A DNA stretch of 64,000 nucleotides, taken from NCBI RefSeq assembly GCF_022538115.1, contig NZ_JAKZAL010000009.1, positions 62,001 to 126,000 on the forward strand, given 5' to 3'. Both the position numbers and the translations under genes were made by a program. This DNA is from Cognataquiflexum rubidum. Its GTDB lineage: Bacteria > Bacteroidota > Bacteroidia > Cytophagales > Cyclobacteriaceae. Of this stretch, positions 42,734 to 51,236 are shown one piece after another. The first letter of the stretch is position 1, and each line of letters begins with the position of its first letter. Below the pieces are notes generated by a model. It did no database searches. It was not told the origin of the DNA and saw nothing but the letters and a program-made list of their open reading frames with translations.

Positions 42734-43153
42734 TTGAAAATCATCATCATCAACGGTCCCAACCTCAATCTCTTGGGTAAAAGAGAACCTGAGATTTACG
42801 GGAGCACTTCTTTCGAAGAATTCTTTGACACACTCAAAACCAAATTTTCCGAAATCGATCTCTCCTATTTCCAAAGTAATATTGAGGGAGAAATTATTGA
42901 CAAGATCCATGAGGTGGGCTTTTCATATGATGCGATTTTGCTCAATGCCGGTGGGTATACGCATACTTCGGTGGCCATTTCTGATGCGATAGCGGGAGTA
43001 AAGACTCCGGTCTTGGAGGTACATATTTCAAATATTTATAAACGGGAGGAGTTCCGCCACAAGAGTATTATCACCAAAGAATGTGTGGGCATGATTTCAG
43101 GCCTTGGACTCAAAGGCTATGAATTGGCTATCCGTTATTTTCTCAACAATTAA
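42734..43153 (+). CDS. aroQ: Type II 3-dehydroquinate dehydratase
   Basis: The 139-residue product reads KIIIINGPNLNLLGKREPEIYG from residue 2, the exact family start, so the initiation codon must be the TTG at 42734; no ATG is available nearby. The catalytic Tyr is in REPEIYG, with NAGGYTHTSVAISDA (substrate loop, His) at about 76-90. It makes 3-dehydroshikimate in the shikimate pathway, as a dodecamer. The class V aminotransferase gene follows directly after the stop. Confidence 0.95.
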   Translation: MKIIIINGPNLNLLGKREPEIYGSTSFEEFFDTLKTKFSEIDLSYFQSNIEGEIIDKIHEVGFSYDAILLNAGGYTHTSVAISDAIAGVKTPVLEVHISNIYKREEFRHKSIITKECVGMISGLGLKGYELAIRYFLNN

Positions 43154-43159
43154 TTGACC

Positions 43160-44215
43160 ATGGTAACATTTGCTCCCGGACCTTCCAAAGTCTATGATAG
43201 TCTTCCGAAATACATGCAGGAAGCATTCGAAAAAGGTATTTTGAGCGCCAACCACCGCTCGGCAGTATTTATGAACCTCTATCAGGAGACAGAAACCCTG
43301 ATGAGAGAAAAGCTGCACATGCCCCAAGATTATAAGTTGCTTTTCACTTCATCTGCTACAGAAAATTGGGAGATAATTTCCCAATCCATTGTGCAGTCTG
43401 CGGGTTACCATATATTCTCTGGTTCTTTTGGCAAAAAATGGTACGAATATGCCAAGTATATCGAACCCAAAACATTTGCCCACAAGCTTGATGCAGACAA
43501 AACTGTCGACGTGGAATCATTACAAATCGGAGAGGAATTTGACCTGATCGCCATTACCCAAAATGAGACCTCTAATGCCACCCAGGTGACGAATGAGACA
43601 ATCGCTGCGATTGCCAACAAGTATCCCGAAAAAATGATCGCTGTAGATACGACTTCTTCCATGGCAGGGATCGAGCTCGATTTTACTTTGGCTGATATTT
43701 GGTATGCTTCAGTTCAAAAATGCTTTGGTCTTCCTGCAGGATTGGGGATTTTGATTGTTTCTCCAAAAGCCATTGCCAAAGCAAAAGATAAAGGGGAAAA
43801 AGGCAGGTACAACAGCCTGAATTTCATGTTAGAAAATGCAGAAATCTACCAGACCCATTACACACCAAATGTTTTTGGAATATACCTGCTTTACCGTGTG
43901 CTGCAGGATATGCCTGAAATCCAGCAAACCGACCAACAGACCCGGGACCGGATGAGGAAATTGGAAGATACTATTGCAAATACTTCAAAGCTGAGGATGC
44001 TTATCCAAAATCCCGAAGCCCGAAGCAGTACAGTTTTGGCTATTTCAGGAAAGGAGGAATTCATCTCAGAAATCAAAAAAGCAGCAGAAAAGGAAGGAAT
44101 GCAGTTGGGAAGTGGATATGGTCCCCTGAAGCCGACCAGCTTCAGAATTGCCAATTTCCCGGCCATCAATGAGTCCGAATTTTCAAAGTTGGTGGAATTT
44201 CTAAAGAAATATTGA
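43160..44215 (+). CDS. Class V-fold PLP aminotransferase (phosphoserine aminotransferase-like)
   Basis: The 351-residue product is read from ATG 43160; a TTG two codons earlier, next to the aroQ stop, is possible. It has FAPGPSKVYDSLP at the start, ANHRS near 32, TSSATENWEIISQS near 64-77 and the PLP Lys in WYASVQKCFGLPAGLG near 183-198. The layout (PGP, HR, PLP Lys before CFGLPAG) matches the SerC / alanine-glyoxylate-type group. SerC makes O-phosphoserine, but this shorter Bacteroidota branch is not proven to; I leave the symbol blank. It is co-directional with aroQ and marC. Confidence 0.85.
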   Translation: MVTFAPGPSKVYDSLPKYMQEAFEKGILSANHRSAVFMNLYQETETLMREKLHMPQDYKLLFTSSATENWEIISQSIVQSAGYHIFSGSFGKKWYEYAKYIEPKTFAHKLDADKTVDVESLQIGEEFDLIAITQNETSNATQVTNETIAAIANKYPEKMIAVDTTSSMAGIELDFTLADIWYASVQKCFGLPAGLGILIVSPKAIAKAKDKGEKGRYNSLNFMLENAEIYQTHYTPNVFGIYLLYRVLQDMPEIQQTDQQTRDRMRKLEDTIANTSKLRMLIQNPEARSSTVLAISGKEEFISEIKKAAEKEGMQLGSGYGPLKPTSFRIANFPAINESEFSKLVEFLKKY

Positions 44216-44219
44216 CCCA

Positions 44220-44804
44220 ATGTTCAGTCTCAAAGAGATTTTCTCAGTTACCTTAATCCTTTTTTCTGTGATTGATATTTTGGGGTCAATTCCCATCGTC
44301 ATCAATCTCAGAAAAAAAGTGGGCCACATCCAATCAGGCAAAGCAACCATAGCTGCAGGATTTCTGATGATCCTTTTTTTATTTTTTGGGGAATCTATCT
44401 TGAAATTGTTTGGTATCGGAGTCGATGACTTTGCCATTGCAGGTGCTTTGATCATTTTTGCCATCGGAGCAGAAATGATTTTGGGGATTGAGCTTTTCAA
44501 ACCAGACCCGGAAGCTTCAACCACAAGTGCTTCTATAGTACCCATCGCATTTCCTCTGATTGCAGGAGCAGGAACTCTGACGACGATTTTGACCTTAAAA
44601 GCAGAATATACCCAAGCGAATATTGCCGTGGGGATGATCATCAACCTTGGGATTGTATATGCTGTTTTGAAAAGCACCAATTGGTTGGAAAGGAAATTGG
44701 GAAAAACAGGTTTGGACGTTTTGAGAAGAATCTTTGGAATTATCCTTTTATCAATTGCCATTAAGATTTTCAAAGGAGCCTTATTTACCGGTGAGTTGGA
44801 TTGA
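44220..44804 (+). CDS. MarC-family integral membrane protein
   Basis: The 194-residue protein has six hydrophobic segments and the MarC pattern (LFSVIDILGSIPIVINL at the start, LIIFAIGAEMILGIELF in the middle, PIAFPLIAGAGTLTTIL with the family Pro-Gly-Ala-Gly stretch). The family is sometimes called NAAT transporters; no substrate is agreed, and the link to antibiotic resistance by name is weak. The gene starts 4 bp after the aminotransferase stop, so it is probably in the same operon. Confidence 0.9.
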   Translation: MFSLKEIFSVTLILFSVIDILGSIPIVINLRKKVGHIQSGKATIAAGFLMILFLFFGESILKLFGIGVDDFAIAGALIIFAIGAEMILGIELFKPDPEASTTSASIVPIAFPLIAGAGTLTTILTLKAEYTQANIAVGMIINLGIVYAVLKSTNWLERKLGKTGLDVLRRIFGIILLSIAIKIFKGALFTGELD

Positions 44805-44869
44805 TTTCTAATTTCCATGAAAAGGCCTTTCATTGATATTGGCCTAAGTTTAGCTGAGATTTATTAAAA

Positions 44870-45325
44870 ATGATTACAATATTTACAGATGGTGCAGCCA
44901 AAGGCAATCCCGGGCCGGGAGGTTATGGGGTAGTGATGAAGTATAACCAACACCGAAAGGAACTTTCTGAAGGTTTTCGGTTCACTACCAATAACAGAAT
45001 GGAACTTTTGGCGGTCATCCGTGCACTTCAGGAATTGAAAGTCAGGGATATTCCTGTCACGATTTATTCGGACAGTAAGTATGTAGTCGATGCTATCGAA
45101 AAAGGTTGGCTTTGGGGTTGGCAAAAAAAAGGCTTCAAGGATAAAAAAAATCCCGATTTGTGGAGGATTTATATTCCTTTGCATACAAGATATAAACCAA
45201 AATTTGTCTGGGTCAAAGGCCATGCCGGTCATCCTGAAAATGAGCGTTGTGACCAGTTGGCTGTTGCTGCGGCTGAGGGACCAAACCTTCCCCCGGATGA
45301 GGTTTACGAAAAGGGAGAGCAATGA
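44870..45325 (+). CDS. rnhA: Ribonuclease HI
   Basis: The 151-residue product has the DEDD metal residues D7 (IFTDGAAKGNPGPGG), E45 (NNRMELLA), D68 (IYSDSKYV) and Asp near 127 (NERCDQLA). VKGHAGHPENE is the flexible loop before the last ligand. It cuts the RNA strand of RNA-DNA hybrids, in replication primer and R-loop removal. The Trp/Lys-rich handle region (GWLWGWQKKGFKDKKN) is present, as in E. coli RNase HI. It is co-directional with marC and trmN6. Confidence 0.96.
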   Translation: MITIFTDGAAKGNPGPGGYGVVMKYNQHRKELSEGFRFTTNNRMELLAVIRALQELKVRDIPVTIYSDSKYVVDAIEKGWLWGWQKKGFKDKKNPDLWRIYIPLHTRYKPKFVWVKGHAGHPENERCDQLAVAAAEGPNLPPDEVYEKGEQ

Positions 45326-45375
45326 TTCCAATTCGGTGAAATCCTGAATTCCAGACTTTTTCTCCCCTAAACCCG

Positions 45376-46089
45376 ATGGCTGACACTCCATTTCGCTTCA
45401 AGCAATTTTCTGTACACCATGACCGGACCGCCATGAAGGTGGGTACAGATGGCGTTTTATTAGGAGCAATTGCCGGGTCGGGATCTCCACATAATATCCT
45501 TGAAATAGGAGTAGGTTCAGGAGTGGTTTCATTGATGATGGCGCAGAGATTTTCCGAAGCCAAAATCCAAGGAGTAGAAATCGACCATGCAGCATGGCAA
45601 CAGGCTACCGAAAACGCCCAAAAAAGTCCATGGAATGGACGAATTGATTTTTTTAATAAATCCTTTCAGGAATATTGTCATCAAGACCTGACCAAATTTG
45701 ATTTGATCGTCAGTAACCCTCCGTATTTTTCCAATTACCTGAAATCTCCCGATCCCAAAAGGAATTTGGCATTGCATGCCGAAGCCCTTCCATTTCATGA
45801 TTTGGCAAAAGGTGTTTTGGCCCTGCTTCATTCTGAAGGAGAGTTTTGGGTTATCCTGCCACCTGACCAAATGGGAGAACTAGAAAAAATTCTTTTGTCA
45901 TTAGGGCTAAATGCAATTTGGAAAATAGCAGTAAAAGACAAACCTTCAAAAAATATTCTTAGGAAAATTTATAGATTTTCATTTTATAGTCGAACTGTAA
46001 ATGAAAAGGACATATTTATCAAGGATGAAAATGGTTATTTTTCAAATGATTATTCTGAATTATTGAAAGAATTTCTGATTGTTTTTTAG
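45376..46089 (+). CDS. trmN6: tRNA1(Val) adenine-37 N6-methyltransferase (TrmN6-like)
   Basis: The 237-residue product has FRFKQFSVHHDRTAMKVGTD at the start, which is conserved in the YfiC/TrmN6 group, the SAM loop ILEIGVGSGVVSLMM at about 37-51 and the catalytic NPPYF of N6-adenine methyltransferases (SNPPYF near 115-120). It would modify A37 of valine tRNA. The name follows the family and is not certain without a search. It starts 50 bp after rnhA. Confidence 0.88.
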   Translation: MADTPFRFKQFSVHHDRTAMKVGTDGVLLGAIAGSGSPHNILEIGVGSGVVSLMMAQRFSEAKIQGVEIDHAAWQQATENAQKSPWNGRIDFFNKSFQEYCHQDLTKFDLIVSNPPYFSNYLKSPDPKRNLALHAEALPFHDLAKGVLALLHSEGEFWVILPPDQMGELEKILLSLGLNAIWKIAVKDKPSKNILRKIYRFSFYSRTVNEKDIFIKDENGYFSNDYSELLKEFLIVF

Positions 46090-46173
46090 TTTAATAAATA
46101 TCCACATCCCGTCTGAATCTTTTTTTAAATCCAATATTGGTGTATTTTTAGCCCTGCATTAAGTTTAGATTAC

Positions 46174-47643
46174 ATGGATAAAAGTAAAATTGGTATCATT
46201 TCATTGCTTGTGGTGATTATTGGGTTTTTCTCTTCTTGTGAAGAGGAAACTTCTGTGACCACCTCCCTGATAACCGAAGAAGTCATCTACCTCAGTGGGG
46301 AAAGAGCCAGGATTTTGGGTAGGATCATTACCACCCAAAATGTGGAAGCAAGTGATCACGGTTTCTATATTTCAGAAAATGAGGCTTTTTCACAGCCGAT
46401 AATTGTTTCCTTGGGGGAAAGAGTAGCGCCGGGTAGATTCATCGGTGAAACCAGCGGATTGAATATACAAAAAAGATATTATGTAAAGTCTTTCATTTCA
46501 TTGCCCGATGGAATCCAATTTGGCAATATCCTGGAAATCACTACACTATCACCTGATGCTTTTGGTTTTTCTCCCCAAAATGGACCGGTAGGAACCACAA
46601 TAACCATATTGGGTAAAAATTTCACATCTGACACCAAAGTATTTGTGGGAGATCGCCAAGCACAGGTACTCAAAATAGATTTTGAATCTTCAATCACAGC
46701 AATAGTGCCTGCGAGTGGGACAGTCGCTTTGGAGGAAGTGAAGGTGGTAGTTCAGAATCAGGAGATTCTTTTGGACGATAAGTTTGAATATACCACAGGA
46801 AAATTTACCCAGCTGTCAAATTTTCCTACAGGTCTCAAGTTATTTGACAATATCTATTTTCAAAGTGGGGAAGAATTTTTCGCCGGTTTGGGAGCCAATA
46901 ATGGGCAATCAGTTAATTCACAAATCTGGAAGTATAGTTTGGCGACCAAAAACTGGACACAGGTTGTGTTTCCCGGTACGGGCCTTTGGAAGGCTTTTAG
47001 TGCGGGAAGTTTTTTTGGAGGAGGCGCAAGGGTTATCAGCCAAAATGGCCAATCGTCTCCGTCTAGCGATTTTTGGAAATTTGAGAATAATGGTTTTGTC
47101 AAGCTTCCTGATTTGACTTTCCCTGCAACAGATGCAGTTTCTTTTGAATTGAACGGCAAATTGTTTGTCATGGGTGGTGCCTCCGGATCCGGAACTGACG
47201 CCTTCAGGTATACCATTGCCACAGGCCAATGGCAAAAAATAGGAAACATACCTTTTGCGGTCAACCGTACTGTCTTAAATTTTCAGCATGGGAATAAGCA
47301 ATATTTAGTAAATCCGGTCTCAAAGGAAATATATTCTATAGATGGATCTACAGAGACCTGGTCATTTTTTGGAATCTACCCCGGAGACATCAATTCCGGT
47401 TCCGCATTTGGCGTGACTTTAGGTGACCGGGTGATTACCGGCATGGCCAATAGGTCACAGGAGATTTGGGAACTGAACATTTCCACAGGAATTTGGGTAC
47501 GCAAAAATTCCTTCCCTGGAAATCCAATCGCAAGGAATGCTGCAACATTTGTCCATGATAATTTGATATATATACTTAGAAGTGGGGAGGTCCAAGTGCC
47601 TGGACCGATGGAATTTTGGGTACTAGATCCGTTTGGCCTTTAA
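46174..47643 (+). CDS. Lipoprotein with IPT/TIG and kelch-type repeats
   Basis: The 489-residue product has a lipoprotein signal (lipobox FSSC, Cys 22). An immunoglobulin-like part covers about 30-125, an IPT/TIG domain about 128-210 (FSPQNGPVGTTITILGKNF), and a kelch-like propeller about 215-489 with repeats such as WKYSLATKNWTQV, FRYTIATGQWQKIG and WELNISTGIWVRKN. It is the first gene of an operon, 10 bp upstream of a TonB receptor, so it is probably a surface lipoprotein that helps substrate capture, like SusE/F or SusD partners. No catalytic motif is visible. Confidence 0.88.
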   Translation: MDKSKIGIISLLVVIIGFFSSCEEETSVTTSLITEEVIYLSGERARILGRIITTQNVEASDHGFYISENEAFSQPIIVSLGERVAPGRFIGETSGLNIQKRYYVKSFISLPDGIQFGNILEITTLSPDAFGFSPQNGPVGTTITILGKNFTSDTKVFVGDRQAQVLKIDFESSITAIVPASGTVALEEVKVVVQNQEILLDDKFEYTTGKFTQLSNFPTGLKLFDNIYFQSGEEFFAGLGANNGQSVNSQIWKYSLATKNWTQVVFPGTGLWKAFSAGSFFGGGARVISQNGQSSPSSDFWKFENNGFVKLPDLTFPATDAVSFELNGKLFVMGGASGSGTDAFRYTIATGQWQKIGNIPFAVNRTVLNFQHGNKQYLVNPVSKEIYSIDGSTETWSFFGIYPGDINSGSAFGVTLGDRVITGMANRSQEIWELNISTGIWVRKNSFPGNPIARNAATFVHDNLIYILRSGEVQVPGPMEFWVLDPFGL

Positions 47644-47653
47644 TTATTGATGT

Positions 47654-50056
47654 ATGAAAAAAACTTTACCCTATATTTTCTTATTTCTCCTCCTTGTTTC
47701 CGGAGAGCTTTTAGCTCAACAAAAAAATATTGTTGGCAGGGATATCGGCCAATTGAAAGACATCAAAATCAGCGGGAGGCTAATTGATCAAATCTCCGGA
47801 GAGCCTCTTGTGGGAGCGACTGTTACTGTTAAGGAGCTCAATAAAACCGAAATCACCAATTCAAATGGTAGTTTCAATTTGGTTCTTGACAGGGCCGAAT
47901 ATATTCTTGAGATCAGGTATGTGGGATACGAAACAGTCATCTATCCTTTTGTGGCAGTTGGTGATGGGAGGATAAGCCTCACCATGATTCAGGAAGATTT
48001 TACGCTGGATGACGTTGTAATTTACGGTCGGGACCCAGAAAAAAACATCAGGAGCACTGACATGGGAGCCATCAGTGTGAGTATGAATACCCTGAAGGAA
48101 CTCCCTCCTTTCCTTGGTGAAGTGGATATCATCAGGTCACTTGCTACCCTTCCGGGTGTAAGCCAGGTGGGTGAAGCTTCCTCCGGTCTCAATGTTAGGG
48201 GCGGTGGGGCTGACCAAAACCTTATTTTGTTTGCAGGAGCACCCATTTATAATCCTTCCCACCTTTTCGGATTGTTTACAGCTTTCAATCCTGATGTAGT
48301 CAATGATTTTGTTTTGTACAAAGCGATCATTCCGACGAAGTTTGGCGGAAGGGGATCTTCGATTTTGGATATCACCCCCAAGTCAGGAAGTCTCACCGAG
48401 TACGGCGGAGATATGATGGTGGGTACGGTATCAGGTAAATTATCATTGAACGGCCCCATCATCAAAAATAAAGTTTCTGCTAAAATTGGGTTTAGGGGAT
48501 CTTACATCAACTGGCTTTTGGGAGCTATGAACAACCCTGACCTACGTTCCAGTCAGGCCAATTTCAATGATGTGAACGGAATAGTTTATGGAGAAATCAA
48601 TGAAAACCACAATGTAACCTATAGTTTTTATAGGAGTTATGATGATTTTGCCCTTGCTTCAGATACCACGATATCATGGACCAATATGAGCCATACGGTC
48701 AGATACCAAGGGAAATTTTCTGAAAGGTTGGCGGCAGATGTCGTAGGGTATTATTCAAAGTATGATTTTACCATTTTCAATAAATCCGGAATAAACAATT
48801 TTGATCTGGAATCCGGAATAACAGATATCGGATTGAGGCTGAATTTCACCTATGCGCTTGGAGAGAATAACAGGATTTCTTTTGGGGGTGATACCAAAGA
48901 AATTACCATTAGGCCGGGTGAGCTTATTCCTGGAATTTCGGAGGGTGAATCGAGTGTTTTACCCAAAAAAGTACAAGATGAATTTGGAAGGGAATCAGGG
49001 TTTTATTTGCAGCATGAGCTTGAATTCGGTGAAAAAATCGGGGTTTCATACGGAATCAGGTATGATATGTACCAATATTTTGGACCAAGGACAGTGCGTG
49101 AATATGCTCCCAACCTGCCTCTGAATGAAGGAAATGTTATTGGAGAAAGAACCTATGCAGCGGGTGAAACGATTAAGACCTATGATGGATGGGGTCCAAG
49201 GGCTTCCTTGAGGTATTCTTTGGATTCCAAAACTTCAATAAAAGCAGGTTACAACAAAATGTATCAATTTATCCACCTGATTTCTAATACCGCTACCATT
49301 GCGCCTACAGATGTGTGGAAGTTGAGTGATCAGTTTTTTAAGCCTCAGATTGTTGACCAATATTCCTTAGGGATTTATAAAAACTTAAAAGGAAATATAT
49401 TTGAAACATCTGTAGAGGTATACTATAAGGATATCCAAAACGTGTTGGAATACAAAGACGGGGCACGGCTACTGCTTCAGCAAAATCTTGAAACAGAGGT
49501 TGTTCCCGGTCAGGGACAAGCCTATGGGGTGGAAGTATATGTCAAGAAGAACCTTGGAAGAACCACCGGGTGGGCAAGTTATACTTATTCCAGGACCCTC
49601 AGAAGGGTTATTACTCCCTTTGAAGAAGAAATTATCAATGATGGAGAATGGTTTCCTGCCAATTTTGACAAACCTCACGACCTGACATTGATCGGTAATT
49701 ACAAATTGGCAACCAATGCGTCAATTTCGGCAACATTCTCCTACAGCACTGGTAGGCCGGTTTCATTTCCGGAGGCCAAATTTGATTTTGCCGGAAACTC
49801 TCTCGCATTTTTCAATGAAAGAAATACCCAGAGGATACCTGATTTTCACAGGCTGGACCTTTCATTGAATTTTAAACTAAAAGGAAACACCAAGTTCTAC
49901 GATGGGGATTGGACATTCGCAGTGATGAACGTCTATGGAAGAAAGAACCCATTTTCCGTTTTCTTTGCAGACCAAACCGGATCGCCACCCCAGTCTTACA
50001 TTTTGGCAATCCTTGGTGTGCCTTTCCCTACTTTGAGTTATTCGCTTAAATTCTGA
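47654..50056 (+). CDS. TonB-dependent receptor with carboxypeptidase-regulatory domain
   Basis: The 800-residue protein has a signal peptide (ending LLAQ, about 22), a carboxypeptidase-regulatory-like domain at about 37-115 (SGRLIDQISGEPLVGATVTV), a plug at about 135-240 (LPGVSQVGEASSGLNVRGG, IYNPSHLFGLF) and a beta barrel to the end, finishing in a strand with an aromatic end (FPTLSYSLKF). It lacks an STN domain, unlike the receptor at the left window edge, but the plug is strikingly similar. The partner genes are the kelch lipoprotein upstream and DUF4249 downstream. The substrate is unknown. Confidence 0.95.
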   Translation: MKKTLPYIFLFLLLVSGELLAQQKNIVGRDIGQLKDIKISGRLIDQISGEPLVGATVTVKELNKTEITNSNGSFNLVLDRAEYILEIRYVGYETVIYPFVAVGDGRISLTMIQEDFTLDDVVIYGRDPEKNIRSTDMGAISVSMNTLKELPPFLGEVDIIRSLATLPGVSQVGEASSGLNVRGGGADQNLILFAGAPIYNPSHLFGLFTAFNPDVVNDFVLYKAIIPTKFGGRGSSILDITPKSGSLTEYGGDMMVGTVSGKLSLNGPIIKNKVSAKIGFRGSYINWLLGAMNNPDLRSSQANFNDVNGIVYGEINENHNVTYSFYRSYDDFALASDTTISWTNMSHTVRYQGKFSERLAADVVGYYSKYDFTIFNKSGINNFDLESGITDIGLRLNFTYALGENNRISFGGDTKEITIRPGELIPGISEGESSVLPKKVQDEFGRESGFYLQHELEFGEKIGVSYGIRYDMYQYFGPRTVREYAPNLPLNEGNVIGERTYAAGETIKTYDGWGPRASLRYSLDSKTSIKAGYNKMYQFIHLISNTATIAPTDVWKLSDQFFKPQIVDQYSLGIYKNLKGNIFETSVEVYYKDIQNVLEYKDGARLLLQQNLETEVVPGQGQAYGVEVYVKKNLGRTTGWASYTYSRTLRRVITPFEEEIINDGEWFPANFDKPHDLTLIGNYKLATNASISATFSYSTGRPVSFPEAKFDFAGNSLAFFNERNTQRIPDFHRLDLSLNFKLKGNTKFYDGDWTFAVMNVYGRKNPFSVFFADQTGSPPQSYILAILGVPFPTLSYSLKF

Positions 50057-50061
50057 CAGTG

Positions 50062-51126
50062 ATGTTAAAAAGATTGGTATATATTTTATTCCTGATTACG
50101 GTTTCATGTATTGAACCCTACAAAGTAGAGCTTCCTGAGGGAGAGCAGCTGCTTACCGTAGATGGATTTGTGACGACCGAGCCTGGTCCGCATTCGATCA
50201 GATTGACCAGAAGTGACACCTATGGCAGTGTGTTTGAAGGACTGATCCGGCCTGTATCCCAAGCTAGTGTTGCTGTCAGGGACAGCGAGGGGAATGTGGT
50301 TTTCCTTGCCGAAACTGAGGAAAGGGGAGTTTATGAAACTCCGGCCGATTTTCGGGCTAGAGTGGGAATTTCCTATTCTCTTCTCATTGAGCTGCAGAAT
50401 GGGAAGTCTTATACTTCATTACCTGAAATGGTGAATTCGGTTCCTGAAATCGAATCTTTATCTTACAGGGCCATCGAAATCCAAACTTCAAACAGACTCC
50501 AAAATAGAGTAGGAGTGCAGATTTTCACCCAGTTCAGGGACCCAAGTGATCAGACCAATTTTTACTATTGGAGACAGGGAAGGGGTTCTTATGTCTTGGT
50601 GGCCAATCCGGAATTATTCACTTTGCCTCCTGACCATCCTACCAACCCAAGAGGTCCTGCGCCAAAGGATTGTTGCGCTACATGTTATCTCCAGGAACAG
50701 TCCAGACTTCAGACTTTTTCTGTGGCTTCGGACCAGGATTTTAATGGGTTGAGTCAAAATCTACCGGTTGCATTCATTGAAGATGATGGGTTGAGATTTA
50801 AGAGTATGTATCGGGCAGAAATACAGCAAATGTCAGTTTCAAGGGAAGCACATCGGTTTCTGAGATTGATTGACCAACAAATAAACCTTACAGGAAGTGT
50901 TTTTGACCAGCCTCCGGCCAATATACGCGGGAATATAATCAGCCTTGATAACCCTGATGAAACCGTTCTTGGGTTTTTTATCGCTGCTTCTGTTTCAAAA
51001 AAAGAGGTATATATCCAGCGAAACAATCTTGAAGTACGTCAGACTCCAAAAATTATTCCCGATGATTGCTTAACCGTGAGAGGGGCCACCTTGGATCCTC
51101 CGGCAGGTTGGAATCCGGATAACTGA
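50062..51126 (+). CDS. DUF4249 lipoprotein, TonB-receptor partner
   Basis: The 354-residue product is read from ATG 50062; a GTG one codon earlier is possible. The signal is lipobox-like (FLITVSC, Cys 16). The mature part has LLTVDGFVTTEPGPHSIRLTRS at about 31-52, the DUF4249 hallmark, then a carboxypeptidase-regulatory-like beta domain, and Cys-rich NPRGPAPKDCCATC in the middle. DUF4249 proteins regularly follow TonB receptors in Bacteroidota and are thought to be surface lipoproteins of the uptake complex. The gene begins 5 bp after the receptor stop; a terminator follows. Confidence 0.88.
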   Translation: MLKRLVYILFLITVSCIEPYKVELPEGEQLLTVDGFVTTEPGPHSIRLTRSDTYGSVFEGLIRPVSQASVAVRDSEGNVVFLAETEERGVYETPADFRARVGISYSLLIELQNGKSYTSLPEMVNSVPEIESLSYRAIEIQTSNRLQNRVGVQIFTQFRDPSDQTNFYYWRQGRGSYVLVANPELFTLPPDHPTNPRGPAPKDCCATCYLQEQSRLQTFSVASDQDFNGLSQNLPVAFIEDDGLRFKSMYRAEIQQMSVSREAHRFLRLIDQQINLTGSVFDQPPANIRGNIISLDNPDETVLGFFIAASVSKKEVYIQRNNLEVRQTPKIIPDDCLTVRGATLDPPAGWNPDN

Positions 51127-51147
51127 TTGGTTTTGAAAGAAATTCTG

Positions 51148-51182
51148 AAAGGCATGGATTTGGTTCCTTGCCTTTTTTTTTT
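51148..51182 (+). terminator. Terminator after the DUF4249 gene
   Basis: AAAGGCA (51148-51154) pairs with TGCCTTT (51169-51175), and the T run continues to 51182, on the plus strand. Confidence 0.75.
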
Positions 51183-51236
51183 GATACCTATCAGCAATTT
51201 TTTTCGGGAGGTGTCAATGGTTACTTTGGTAATGAT

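Noticed and set aside
43154-43159. TTG at 43154 as the aminotransferase start
   Set aside because: The ATG two codons later fits the family start better, though the choice changes only two residues.
44201-44833. 210-codon open frame opposite marC
   Set aside because: It is antisense to a clear MarC gene and has no recognisable domain.
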